From RGIG1840 sp964626795 (GTDB lineage Bacteria > Bacillota_I > Bacilli_A > RF39 > UBA660), in NCBI GenBank assembly GCA_964626795.1, contig CAZVIQ010000045.1, positions 1-6,542 of the forward strand: DNA of 6,542 bases. Direction: 5' to 3'. Position 1 is the first letter of the stretch. Each line of letters begins with the position of its first letter. The notes under the pieces were generated by a model. That model saw only the letters and a list, made by a program, of their open reading frames with translations, had not been told where the DNA came from and searched no databases. This document shows, in pieces, positions 1 through 6,291 of this stretch. The translations under genes and the position numbers were made by a program.

Positions 1-1839
1 GGTAGTGGTAAAACTCAATGCATAATGCACACTCTTATTAAAATATTAACAAAAAAAGGGGAAAGTATGGTAGTTACTGACCCTAAAGGTGAACTTTTCG
101 AAGAATCAGCGGATATGATGAAAAAAAGAGGATATAAAGTTATACTAATAAACTTTAGAGATCCTAAATATGGTGAAGCTTGGAATCCTTTCTCACTTCC
201 TTATAGATTATATAAAGAGGGAAATACTGATAAAGCAAAAGAACTTCTTGAAGACCTTGCAAGCAATATTCTTTATGATCCGAATAATAAAGCAGAACCA
301 TTTTGGGAAAAATCTGCAGCCGATTATTTCACAGGACTTTCTTTAGGATTATTTGATGATGCTGAAGAAGATCAAGTAAATTTAAATAGTATAAACTATA
401 TGAGTACTGTTGGTGAAGAAAGAATTGGAGCAAGTAATTTCTTAAAAGAGTATTTTACTTCTAAAGGAGAATTATCGGGAGCATATATTTCAGCTTCTGC
501 AACAATTAATGCGCCTCAAGATACAAAAGGAAGTATCTTATCTGTATTCAGACAGAAAATAAGAATATTCTCTTCACGTGATCAATTATCTGAAATGCTT
601 TCTCGTTGTGATTTTGATATGAGAGATATAGGACGTCAAAAAACAGCGGTATTCTTAAAAATACATGATGAAAAAACAACTTATCATGCACTTGCTACAA
701 TATTTGTAAAGCAAGTTTATGAAAGTTTAATTGATGTAGCGCAAGAACAGCCTGGATTAAAATTAAAATATAGAACAAACTTTGTTCTTGATGAATTTGC
801 AAATATGCCTCCACTTAAAGATGTTGAAACAATGGTTACAGCTTCTCGTAGTAGAAATATAAGATTTAGTTTTGTTATACAGAACTACTCACAGTTAACT
901 AAAGTTTATGGTAAAGATATAGCTGAGACTATAAAAGGTAACTGTGGTAACATAGTATTCCTTATTACAACAGAACTTGCTGCTTTGGAAGAAATAAGTA
1001 AACTATGTGGAGATGTAAAACCTAGTAAACCCAAAGAAGGAATGCCTGCTGAACCAATTAGACCACTTGTTACAGTATCTGACTTACAGCAGATGAAACA
1101 GTTTGAAGTTTTAATTAAGAGATTTAGAAATCAGCCTTTTAAGACAAAGTTCACTCCCAACTTTAAAATAGATTGGGGAGAGGAAATTGTAAAATCAACT
1201 TATGAACCAAGAGAGAGTAAACCAGTAGATGTATTTGATATAAAAGAATTTGTTCTTAATCTAAAAAAAGAACAGGGAGAACAAGGCTCTCCAATGATGA
1301 ATAATTATTTTAATCCTCAAAGAGAATATATACCTCCATTTTCACCTTTTGCTGCCCAAAATAAAACTGGCGGAGGCGGAAGTGATGGCAATATAAATGT
1401 TGATGACTTAGTTAAAAGAATAGATCAGAAAATTGCAGAACTTGAAGAAGAAGAAAAAAAAGAAAAAGAAGAATTAGAGAAAAATAAAAATGTTGTTAAT
1501 ACAGTTGAAGAACCAACAAGTAATCCTTTAGCTCAAAGAATTAACGAAAGAATGAAAGAACTTGAATTTGGTATTAATGTTATAGAAGAAGCTAAAAAGG
1601 AAGAAGAGCCAGAAGTGCTAAAAGAAACTTTAGTTGAAACTAAAGAACCTGAGATAGAAACTATAGAAGAAAAAGAGTCTGAAGTTACTACAGAGTTTAA
1701 AGAAATGGAATCAGAAACATTAGCTGAAAATCCAGTGGAGATGGAAAAGCCAAAAATCAATATTGATGTCGATAGTATTGTAGTTAATGATAATATTACT
1801 GATGATCAATTCTTTGATGATTTCTTTGGTGAAGAATAA
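1..1839 (+). CDS. VirD4/TraG-family type IV coupling protein, 5' truncated by window
   Basis: This is the ATPase that couples the relaxosome to a conjugative type IV secretion channel at the inner membrane. The frame is open from base 1: the first codons read GSGKT, the end of the Walker A loop, so the start, the N-terminal membrane helices and the first part of the ATPase domain lie outside the window. The ATG at 25 is internal. Visible family motifs, numbered from the first visible residue, are DPKGEL just after Walker A, WNPF (nt 181-192), the Walker B segment VLDEFANMPPLKD (from nt 784, about residue 262), and TASRSRNI followed by FVIQNYSQL. The ATPase core ends near residue 400. About 210 further residues form a hydrophilic, strongly acidic tail with a GGGGS stretch (nt 1369-1383), a Glu/Lys-rich probable coiled coil and the ending DDQFFDDFFGEE. 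It most resembles the coupling proteins of Firmicutes integrative conjugative elements. The family call is firm; the element type is not known. Confidence 0.95.
   Translation, partial: GSGKTQCIMHTLIKILTKKGESMVVTDPKGELFEESADMMKKRGYKVILINFRDPKYGEAWNPFSLPYRLYKEGNTDKAKELLEDLASNILYDPNNKAEPFWEKSAADYFTGLSLGLFDDAEEDQVNLNSINYMSTVGEERIGASNFLKEYFTSKGELSGAYISASATINAPQDTKGSILSVFRQKIRIFSSRDQLSEMLSRCDFDMRDIGRQKTAVFLKIHDEKTTYHALATIFVKQVYESLIDVAQEQPGLKLKYRTNFVLDEFANMPPLKDVETMVTASRSRNIRFSFVIQNYSQLTKVYGKDIAETIKGNCGNIVFLITTELAALEEISKLCGDVKPSKPKEGMPAEPIRPLVTVSDLQQMKQFEVLIKRFRNQPFKTKFTPNFKIDWGEEIVKSTYEPRESKPVDVFDIKEFVLNLKKEQGEQGSPMMNNYFNPQREYIPPFSPFAAQNKTGGGGSDGNINVDDLVKRIDQKIAELEEEEKKEKEELEKNKNVVNTVEEPTSNPLAQRINERMKELEFGINVIEEAKKEEEPEVLKETLVETKEPEIETIEEKESEVTTEFKEMESETLAENPVEMEKPKINIDVDSIVVNDNITDDQFFDDFFGEE
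1408..1566 (+). repeat. Internal protein repeat in the coupling-protein tail
   Basis: Two 13-residue segments in the acidic tail match: LVKRIDQKIAELE (nt 1408-1446) and LAQRINERMKELE (nt 1528-1566). The offset is exactly 120 nt, or 40 codons. They share the pattern L-x-[KQ]-R-I-[DN]-[QE]-[KR]-[IM]-x-E-L-E. The DNA has diverged between copies, so this is an old or functionally held duplication rather than a recent tandem repeat. Amphipathic helix is the likely fold of each unit (inference). Confidence 0.6.
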
Positions 1840-1857
1840 AAGCATTTAATTGCTTTT
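1838..1857 (+). terminator. Intrinsic terminator after the coupling-protein gene
   Basis: A 7-bp stem, AAAAGCA (1838-1844) with TGCTTTT (1851-1857), closes a 6-nt loop and runs into further T residues to 1860. It begins inside the TAA stop of the coupling-protein gene. It also overlaps the end of the convergent gene, whose stop lies at 1846-1848, so it may serve both strands; the T-tract is much better on the plus strand. Confidence 0.7.
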
Positions 1858-2964
1858 TTTGTATCCATATTTTCCAGCATCTAATTTTATAAAAGCAGAA
1901 ACAAATAATGAAACAGCCCCAATAATAATTATAGCATTAATGGTAGTATTAAAAATTATTAAGAAAAAAGATATTATAACTCTGCTAAAATTTCTGATAT
2001 TTTCTATATAAGTATTATATTTTAAAGCCTCATAATCTCTTCCATAGCAATATATATTTCTTAAAACTATAGTATCGAGTCCATACTTTGATACTCCTTC
2101 AAATATCGTAAGTATCATAAAAATATAAACATTAAATAAATTTAATTTCAAAAGCCAAGTAACACCTAAAAGAATACACATAAAACTTAAATAGTCTTTT
2201 TGTTTTTTATCCATAAGTCTAGCTAAAAAGAAGATATAGATTATGCTGGAAACAGCAGTTACTGTATTAAGAAATCCTATATAAGTAAAACTTTTCAAGA
2301 TTTCATTATAAGTAAATAAAGGAAAAATAGTAAATGTTATAAACTTGAACTGTTCAAATGCAAGAAATAATTTGTTTCTAAAGGGAACATAAATTTTAGG
2401 ATTTTTAGTATCTTTATCCGATTTGATTTCAACAATATAAAATAAACTGAATATTGTTAAAATAGTAATTAATATAATTAAATAAATTATATTAAATCTA
2501 CTTATTAAATAGCCACCTAAAAGAGAACTTGGAATAATACCTACTAATGTAATAATCATAAATAATGAAGATCTATCAGTAGCTTTTTTATTTTCTATTA
2601 TATTTAATGCTATATTATGTCTGTAAAGCCAGTATGTGCATAAATAGAGTGCATAGAATACCGCAATAGATAAAAGATGAATATAACTTTCATGATAGGT
2701 ATAAAGAAGAATATAAGTTATTACAGAGGCTGCAGAACTCATATAAATTAATATCTTGTTTTTCACTTTAAAATAATTCATTAAATTAGTAAATATAATT
2801 AATAAAATATATTTTATCATGTAAAATGTAATGATCTCTTTTATATTTAGACCTTTATTAAATAAAATAATTGGTATAAATATCTCAATCATTGATTTAG
2901 AAATAGTTGTTATTAGTATAAATATATTATATTTTCTAATTTTAGTCATAATTTTATTATGCAC
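1846..2964 (-). CDS. Multi-pass membrane protein, MFS transporter-like
   Basis: A very hydrophobic protein of 372 residues with roughly 10-12 predicted membrane segments, at about residues 13-34, 41-62, 70-88, 95-115, 133-155, 158-179, 228-249, 257-272, 275-295 and 326-360. A hydrophilic loop at about 181-200 divides it into two halves, and a short basic loop (MDKKQKD, about 251-257) follows the first helix of the second half. That 6+6 layout suggests the major facilitator superfamily. No substrate can be read from the sequence. The GTG start used here overlaps the upstream gene by 8 bp. An in-frame ATG at 2949 (MTKIRKYN) lies 7 bp after the upstream stop and is an equally good start; neither has a clear SD, which points to translational coupling. 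Its stop lies only 6 bp from the convergent coupling-protein gene. Family call is moderate, function unknown. Confidence 0.75.
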   Translation of the reverse strand: MHNKIMTKIRKYNIFILITTISKSMIEIFIPIILFNKGLNIKEIITFYMIKYILLIIFTNLMNYFKVKNKILIYMSSAASVITYILLYTYHESYIHLLSIAVFYALYLCTYWLYRHNIALNIIENKKATDRSSLFMIITLVGIIPSSLLGGYLISRFNIIYLIILITILTIFSLFYIVEIKSDKDTKNPKIYVPFRNKLFLAFEQFKFITFTIFPLFTYNEILKSFTYIGFLNTVTAVSSIIYIFFLARLMDKKQKDYLSFMCILLGVTWLLKLNLFNVYIFMILTIFEGVSKYGLDTIVLRNIYCYGRDYEALKYNTYIENIRNFSRVIISFFLIIFNTTINAIIIIGAVSLFVSAFIKLDAGKYGYKKSN

Positions 2965-3394
2965 TAAGAATTTTAAAACTAATCTTATTTTCCAAGTTTA
3001 TTAATTCTTCATATGTAGTTAGAACTTTAATTTTAGAAATTACAAAACCATTATTGTTTATAAGTAAAGCTACTTCTGCATTTTTAATTTTACTTTTATA
3101 ATCATTAATTGTCTGATCAATGATTTCTTTTATATTTTTACTATTAAAATTGACTTTATCAATATTAAAATTATTTTCTTTAGGAATTATAGAAATAATC
3201 TCTATATTTATATTATCAAGATTTTCTAGGTCATAAATGTTAAAATCATATAATTTAATTGTGAAATAATGCTGAGAAAGCATATTTTCATTATAATAAT
3301 TAAGCGATGTAAAACTATCTGTTTCATTAGATCGTAAATTTAAAAATAAAAAAGACAATAGAAAAACAACAATCATAAATAATACTTTTTTCAT
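2957..3394 (-). CDS. Small membrane-anchored protein of unknown function
   Basis: I do not recognise this 145-residue protein. Residues 1-3 (MKK) and a hydrophobic stretch to about residue 20 form a signal-anchor or uncleaved signal peptide. There is no lipobox cysteine, so it is not a typical lipoprotein. The rest is a hydrophilic domain of about 120 residues, rich in Asn, Ile and Lys, with alternating beta-like segments (HYFTIKLYDF, INIEIISII, AEVALLINNNGFVISKIKVL) and one likely helix (about 86-104); it is probably outside the membrane. The ATG at 3392-3394 follows AAGTGATG, a weak match to the GGTGAT-type SD seen elsewhere in the window. It is the first gene of a two-gene unit with the downstream MFS-like gene, so the two proteins may act together, but nothing in the sequence names the job. 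Confidence 0.75.
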   Translation of the reverse strand: MKKVLFMIVVFLLSFLFLNLRSNETDSFTSLNYYNENMLSQHYFTIKLYDFNIYDLENLDNINIEIISIIPKENNFNIDKVNFNSKNIKEIIDQTINDYKSKIKNAEVALLINNNGFVISKIKVLTTYEELINLENKISFKILSA

Positions 3395-3507
3395 TTAACA
3401 TCACTTAACTTTCTTATTAATAAGTTGCTCTAATAATTTAATATATTTTAACCAATTAATGGAAAAATTAAATATTTAAATATTATAAGAAAATTAAAAA
3501 TTATCAT
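3395..3507. other. AT-rich intergenic spacer with palindromes
   Basis: No gene is seen here. The stretch should contain the promoter for the leftward gene pair, but only a weak candidate is visible: TATAAT on the minus strand at 3487-3482 with no good -35 box. Two perfect palindromes occur, CTTATTAATAAG at 3413-3424 and a 14-bp all-A/T one at 3471-3484. The first lies about 20 bp upstream of the 3394 start and could be an operator; the second may be chance in such AT-rich DNA. Confidence 0.4.
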
Positions 3508-3536
3508 TTGACAAAACACTTAAAACATTATATTAT
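3508..3536 (+). promoter_or_regulatory. Near-consensus sigma-A promoter
   Basis: TTGACA at 3508-3513 is separated by exactly 17 bp from TATTAT at 3531-3536, one mismatch from TATAAT. This is the best promoter in the window. The start of transcription would fall at about 3542-3544, which coincides with the first base of a perfect hairpin. It drives the small transcript that follows rather than an obvious protein gene. Confidence 0.85.
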
Positions 3537-3592
3537 TAAATTGCAAGATATAAAAATCTTGCATGATTACTCTTACGAATTTTAAGGTGAGA

Positions 3593-3622
3593 GTGTATCA
3601 ACCAAAACCCCCTGAAAGATAG
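3593..3622 (+). CDS. Possible 9-residue leader peptide inside the small RNA
   Basis: GTG at 3593 opens a frame reading (M)YQPKPPER and stops at TAG 3620-3622. An AAGG motif (3584-3587) lies 5 nt upstream. The GTG is in the 3' arm of P2 and the AAGG is in its loop and closing base, so structure would limit access. The stop codon lies in the 5' arm of the terminator stem, so a ribosome at the end of the peptide would block that stem, as in attenuators. This is weak: the frame is very short and could be chance. Confidence 0.2.
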   Translation: MYQPKPPER

Positions 3623-3646
3623 GTCGAAAGACCTATCGCTTTTTTT
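3618..3646 (+). terminator. Intrinsic terminator with GAAA tetraloop
   Basis: GATAGGTC (3618-3625) pairs perfectly with GACCTATC (3630-3637) around a GAAA tetraloop, followed by GC and a run of seven T (3640-3646). It ends the small RNA and insulates the downstream operon. Confidence 0.9.
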
Positions 3647-3691
3647 ATCCTAGGAAATATAAGGGTTTGTAAGACATTTGCAGATTTCTTA

Positions 3692-3724
3692 AAAATTCTT
3701 GGGAACAAGTTGGGAACGAATTTT
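3692..3724. repeat. Direct repeats inside an inverted repeat; possible integrase-binding site
   Basis: Two copies of TTGGGAAC (3699-3706 and 3710-3717) lie 11 bp apart, about one helical turn, and are enclosed by a perfect 7-bp inverted repeat, AAAATTC (3692-3698) and GAATTTT (3718-3724). Short direct repeats in helical phase near an element edge are typical of arm-type sites for tyrosine integrases. One such integrase is encoded at the right end of the window and is transcribed toward this site. That they belong together is inference. The surrounding DNA (3647-3775) holds no gene that I can support. Confidence 0.4.
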
Positions 3725-3775
3725 ATAAAAAAATACCTAATATTAAAGGCAAAAACTAAAAATATGATGATTTAA

Positions 3776-3784
3776 TGATATAAT
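3776..3784 (+). promoter_or_regulatory. Extended -10 promoter for the hydrolase-nuclease operon
   Basis: TGATATAAT fits the TGn-TATAAT extended -10 consensus exactly; no convincing -35 box lies 16-18 bp upstream, as is common for this class. Transcription would begin near 3790-3792, leaving a very short leader in front of the SD at 3793-3799. Confidence 0.6.
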
Positions 3785-3792
3785 TATATATG

Positions 3793-3799
3793 AGGTGAT
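3793..3799 (+). promoter_or_regulatory. Ribosome binding site that sets a TTG start
   Basis: The SD-like core GGTGAT lies at 3794-3799, preceded by A3793. The GTG at 3795-3797 is inside this core, so it cannot sensibly be the start. The TTG at 3804 lies 10 nt after the first G of GGTGAT, exactly the distance seen in the next gene of the operon. Confidence 0.75.
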
Positions 3800-3803
3800 A
3801 CTC

Positions 3804-4790
3804 TTGAAAAATATTATTAAATCGAGCTTATATGGTTTTATAGTTGGAGATGCTTTAGGAGTTCCTGTAGAGTTTATGTCTAGAGATAAACTTAAAGAAA
3901 ATCCTGTATCTGAAATGATGGAAAATAAATCAAGAAATACTATAAAGGGATATTGGTCGGATGATACAGCTATGACTTTATGTACTATGCAAAGTATAGT
4001 AGATATGAAAGAGATTAATTTTGAACTTCATGATTCAATGATGAAAAATTATAGAAAGTGGTTAGAAGAGGGTTATAAAGCAGTAAATAAAAAGTGTTTT
4101 GGAATTGGACAAACCATTTTTAAGGCTTTATCAAACTATAGAAACTCAAAATCATTTATTGAATATTCTGCTAAAAATTTAGAATCACCTAAAAATGGTG
4201 GTAATGGTGCCATGATGAGAATCCTACCATTAATTTTATATTTATATCATAATAAATTACCAAAGTATAAAGATTTAGAAGATAATATTGAAGTTTGTAG
4301 AAAATATGATTTTATTGAATTTAATGTAGGAATAACTCATCAATATTCTGTTAATAAAGAATGTTGTATATTTTATACAATGTTTATATTTAATTTGTTA
4401 GATAGTAAAGATTTAAATAAGGCTTATGATTTATCTATAGAACAACATTTGTCTTGGTATAGTGGATGTCAATCAAGCGAATTAAAAAGAATACTAAATA
4501 AAGAAATTATAAATGTAGGTGAACAAGAAATTAAGTCTACTGGTTATGTAGTAGATACTTTAGAAGCAAGTTTGTGGTGTCTATTTAATACAGAAAACTA
4601 TGAAGAAGCAGTATTAAAAGCAGTAAACTTAGGCGGTGATTCTGATACAATTGCTGCCATTACAGGATCTCTTGCGGGTTTACATTATGGCATAGATCAA
4701 ATACCTCAAAAGTGGTTAGATGTTCTTTGCGAAAAGGAATTGTTAGAAGAAAGTATTGATAAATTTATATTAAAATGTGAAACAAAATAA
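3804..4790 (+). CDS. ADP-ribosylglycohydrolase family protein (DraG/ARH fold)
   Basis: This is a predicted cytoplasmic, Mg-dependent hydrolase that removes ADP-ribose from modified proteins, nucleic acids or small molecules; the actual substrate cannot be read. From the TTG start it is 328 residues, a normal full length for the family. The key blocks are all present: GFIVGDALGVPVEF (11-24), WSDDTAM (51-57) with metal-binding Asp53 and Asp54, GGNGAMMR (132-139), and GGDSDTIAAITGSLAG (277-292) with Asp279, Asp281 and Thr282 as the second metal-binding set. The usual TDD motif is SDD here, a mild change. It is the first gene of an operon: the nuclease-like gene starts 15 bp after its stop, and no terminator lies between. 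No ADP-ribosyltransferase is encoded in the window, so the mark it removes would be made elsewhere, for example by a host, phage or rival toxin. The family call is firm; a role in defence or toxin relief is inferred from context only. Confidence 0.93.
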   Translation: MKNIIKSSLYGFIVGDALGVPVEFMSRDKLKENPVSEMMENKSRNTIKGYWSDDTAMTLCTMQSIVDMKEINFELHDSMMKNYRKWLEEGYKAVNKKCFGIGQTIFKALSNYRNSKSFIEYSAKNLESPKNGGNGAMMRILPLILYLYHNKLPKYKDLEDNIEVCRKYDFIEFNVGITHQYSVNKECCIFYTMFIFNLLDSKDLNKAYDLSIEQHLSWYSGCQSSELKRILNKEIINVGEQEIKSTGYVVDTLEASLWCLFNTENYEEAVLKAVNLGGDSDTIAAITGSLAGLHYGIDQIPQKWLDVLCEKELLEESIDKFILKCETK

Positions 4791-4795
4791 TAATC

Positions 4796-4801
4796 GGTGA
4801 T
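4796..4801 (+). promoter_or_regulatory. Ribosome binding site that sets the nuclease start
   Basis: GGTGAT at 4796-4801 lies so that the upstream in-frame GTG (4797) is part of the SD itself. The ATG at 4806 lies 10 nt after the first G of the core, matching the spacing of the preceding gene. This gives a 491-residue product. Confidence 0.75.
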
Positions 4802-4805
4802 ATTT

Positions 4806-6281
4806 ATGTTAGAAAAATATTTAAAAATTATTTATGATGATTATTATAATTTAAAGAGAACTGTACATTTAATGTGTGATAGAGATGTTATAGAATTTGT
4901 ATATTTTTTATCTAAGTATCAAATTGAAAATAAAACTTTTAAAGATTTGGTTTCTGAATATAAAAATCAAAAAAAAGATAAATATAAACAATATTTAAAT
5001 TCTGAATCTCCTGATGATTTTTTTTCAGAACGAGATACATTACATTTTACATACCCTTTTTATGAAACGTTTAAACGCTTAGATGTTTTATATGAAATGA
5101 TAGGCAAGAAAAAATGGGAAGAAATATTCGGATATAGTTATGAATTATTATATTATGTTATTACAGTCATAATATGTAGAATTGTTTTGCTTTATAATAA
5201 TTATAGACAAATTGATGATATAGATGAACAAAAAGAATACGAGAAAATTAATCTATATGCGACTACGTGTTATTTTACAAAAGAAGAAATCTATAATTCT
5301 TTTGTGGGTTACCGAACAGAAATAGATAAAATTTTGGATGATATTAGTATAGATTTTCACAAACAAGATAACATTAAAGACTCATGTTCGATTTTAAAAG
5401 TTGATAATCATTATTATTTATTTTTTATTTGGGATTTTTTATACAATTTATATGATAAATATTCAAAAAAAATAAAAAATTCATTAGGTAATGATAAATT
5501 TAATAATAAAAGAGGAAAAACATTTGAAAATCTTTGTTACAATAATTTGAAAAAAACATTTCCTCAATTTAAAATATATAAATCGTTAGAATATGATTAT
5601 AATAAAGGAAATCATGAAATAGATTTATTGATGCAAATGGAAGAAACAATTATTGTGTTTGAATGTAAAAGTGGTCCGTTTGATACGTATGAATCATCAA
5701 TAGATGGGAAACTATATTACGATTTTTTGAAAGCGTATGGAAGAGGTTATAAAACAATTAATGATTTAAATGACTATATAAAGTTAGGTAATAATATTTT
5801 TAGAACTAAAGATGGAAAAAAGGTTAGTTTTGACTTTAGCAAATACAAAGTTGTTTATGTAAACTTAAGTTTATATAACATAGAATACCTACAAACAAAT
5901 GTACAAAAAATCGATTCCAGTAAAATAAAACCAGTAGAAGTCTATCCGATTTGTTGGAATTATATAGATTTTTTAACGCTTACTAAGGTTGCCTGCATTG
6001 ATTATGAATTATTTGAAAATTATTTTAATAAAAGATTTAATATGATTAATAAAAATAAAAATTTGACTTTTGATTATGATGAGATCGATGTATTTGGTTT
6101 TTTAACAGATCCTTCATATCAAGAATTTTACAATAATATATTAATGCCAACAGTAGAAAAAGGAAATTCTATAGATATGAATTTTATGATATCAAATGGT
6201 GCTTATAGGCAAGAATTTAATAAACATTTGGATATTGATTATTTATATGGATTTATAGAAAAAAATAACCGAGAAAATTAA
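4806..6281 (+). CDS. Predicted PD-(D/E)XK nuclease-domain protein, otherwise unknown
   Basis: A 491-residue protein that I cannot assign to a named family. Its middle carries the hallmark order of a PD-(D/E)XK/NERD-like nuclease: a helix RGKTFENLCYNNL (236-248, Glu241), then GNHEIDLLM (268-276, Asp273), then IIVFECKSG (282-290, Glu286 and Lys288), followed by a helix containing YYDFLKAYGRGY. The first 230 residues are rich in Tyr, Asp and Lys with probable helices, including a hydrophobic stretch (about 113-130) that looks more like a buried helix than a membrane span. The last 140 residues are also unassigned. It may act as a DNA- or RNA-cleaving effector, with its flanking regions as sensor or dimer parts (inference). 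It is co-transcribed with the ADP-ribosylglycohydrolase and ends against a tyrosine integrase, a cargo-like place. It looks even more AT-rich than the coupling-protein gene, which suggests separate origin. Nuclease signature is fairly sure; biological role is not. Confidence 0.85.
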   Translation: MLEKYLKIIYDDYYNLKRTVHLMCDRDVIEFVYFLSKYQIENKTFKDLVSEYKNQKKDKYKQYLNSESPDDFFSERDTLHFTYPFYETFKRLDVLYEMIGKKKWEEIFGYSYELLYYVITVIICRIVLLYNNYRQIDDIDEQKEYEKINLYATTCYFTKEEIYNSFVGYRTEIDKILDDISIDFHKQDNIKDSCSILKVDNHYYLFFIWDFLYNLYDKYSKKIKNSLGNDKFNNKRGKTFENLCYNNLKKTFPQFKIYKSLEYDYNKGNHEIDLLMQMEETIIVFECKSGPFDTYESSIDGKLYYDFLKAYGRGYKTINDLNDYIKLGNNIFRTKDGKKVSFDFSKYKVVYVNLSLYNIEYLQTNVQKIDSSKIKPVEVYPICWNYIDFLTLTKVACIDYELFENYFNKRFNMINKNKNLTFDYDEIDVFGFLTDPSYQEFYNNILMPTVEKGNSIDMNFMISNGAYRQEFNKHLDIDYLYGFIEKNNREN

Positions 6282-6288
6282 TTCTCGG
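6269..6288. terminator. Bidirectional terminator between operon and integrase
   Basis: CCGAGAA (6269-6275) pairs with TTCTCGG (6282-6288) around a 6-nt loop. The plus strand continues with CTTTTATTT; the minus strand continues with TTATTTTTTT. It thus ends both convergent genes. The last codons of the nuclease gene form the 5' arm and its TAA stop (6279-6281) lies in the loop. Confidence 0.85.
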
Positions 6289-6291
6289 CTT

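Larger units (their letters stand above)
3542..3646 (+). ncRNA. Candidate small regulatory RNA, about 105 nt
   Basis: Between the strong promoter and a strong terminator lies a unit with three stems. P1 is a perfect 8-bp hairpin, TGCAAGAT (3542-3549) with ATCTTGCA (3556-3563). P2 is a 9-bp stem with two G-U pairs, TACTCTTAC (3568-3576) with GTGAGAGTG (3587-3595), and a 10-nt loop. Then comes a 22-nt linker (3596-3617) that has only one G, near its end, and includes CCCCC at 3608-3612. P3 is the terminator. A hairpin placed right at the predicted 5' end, an unpaired C-rich stretch and a GNRA-capped terminator are usual traits of base-pairing small RNAs in Firmicutes, where C-rich seeds target SD regions. 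I do not recognise it as a named RNA family. It could instead be a leader that controls readthrough into the gene at 3804, although that gene has its own candidate promoter. Confidence 0.6.

Noticed and set aside
1533..1760. Open frame of 75 residues on the minus strand
   Set aside because: It lies wholly within the coupling-protein tail and its Ser-rich content is the antisense of Glu/Lys-rich codons; it is a shadow.
3471..3484. 14-bp perfect palindrome
   Set aside because: It is made only of A and T in a region almost free of G and C, so chance is a sufficient explanation; kept only as a note.
3542..3646. A tracrRNA or a known riboswitch
   Set aside because: No Cas gene or CRISPR repeat is present in the window, and the stems do not fit the riboswitch consensus forms that I know, including preQ1, fluoride and guanidine.
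3623..3776. Open plus-strand stretch after the small-RNA terminator
   Set aside because: It has no credible start codon or SD, crosses a terminator and the repeat cluster, and resembles no protein.
3804..6281. A classical toxin-antitoxin pair such as DarTG
   Set aside because: No ADP-ribosyltransferase and no macrodomain are seen; both proteins are far larger than usual TA parts, and the second has a nuclease signature.
4806..6281. Membrane span at about residues 113-130 of the nuclease-like protein
   Set aside because: The stretch contains several Tyr and an Arg and is flanked by soluble-type helices; a buried helix is more likely.
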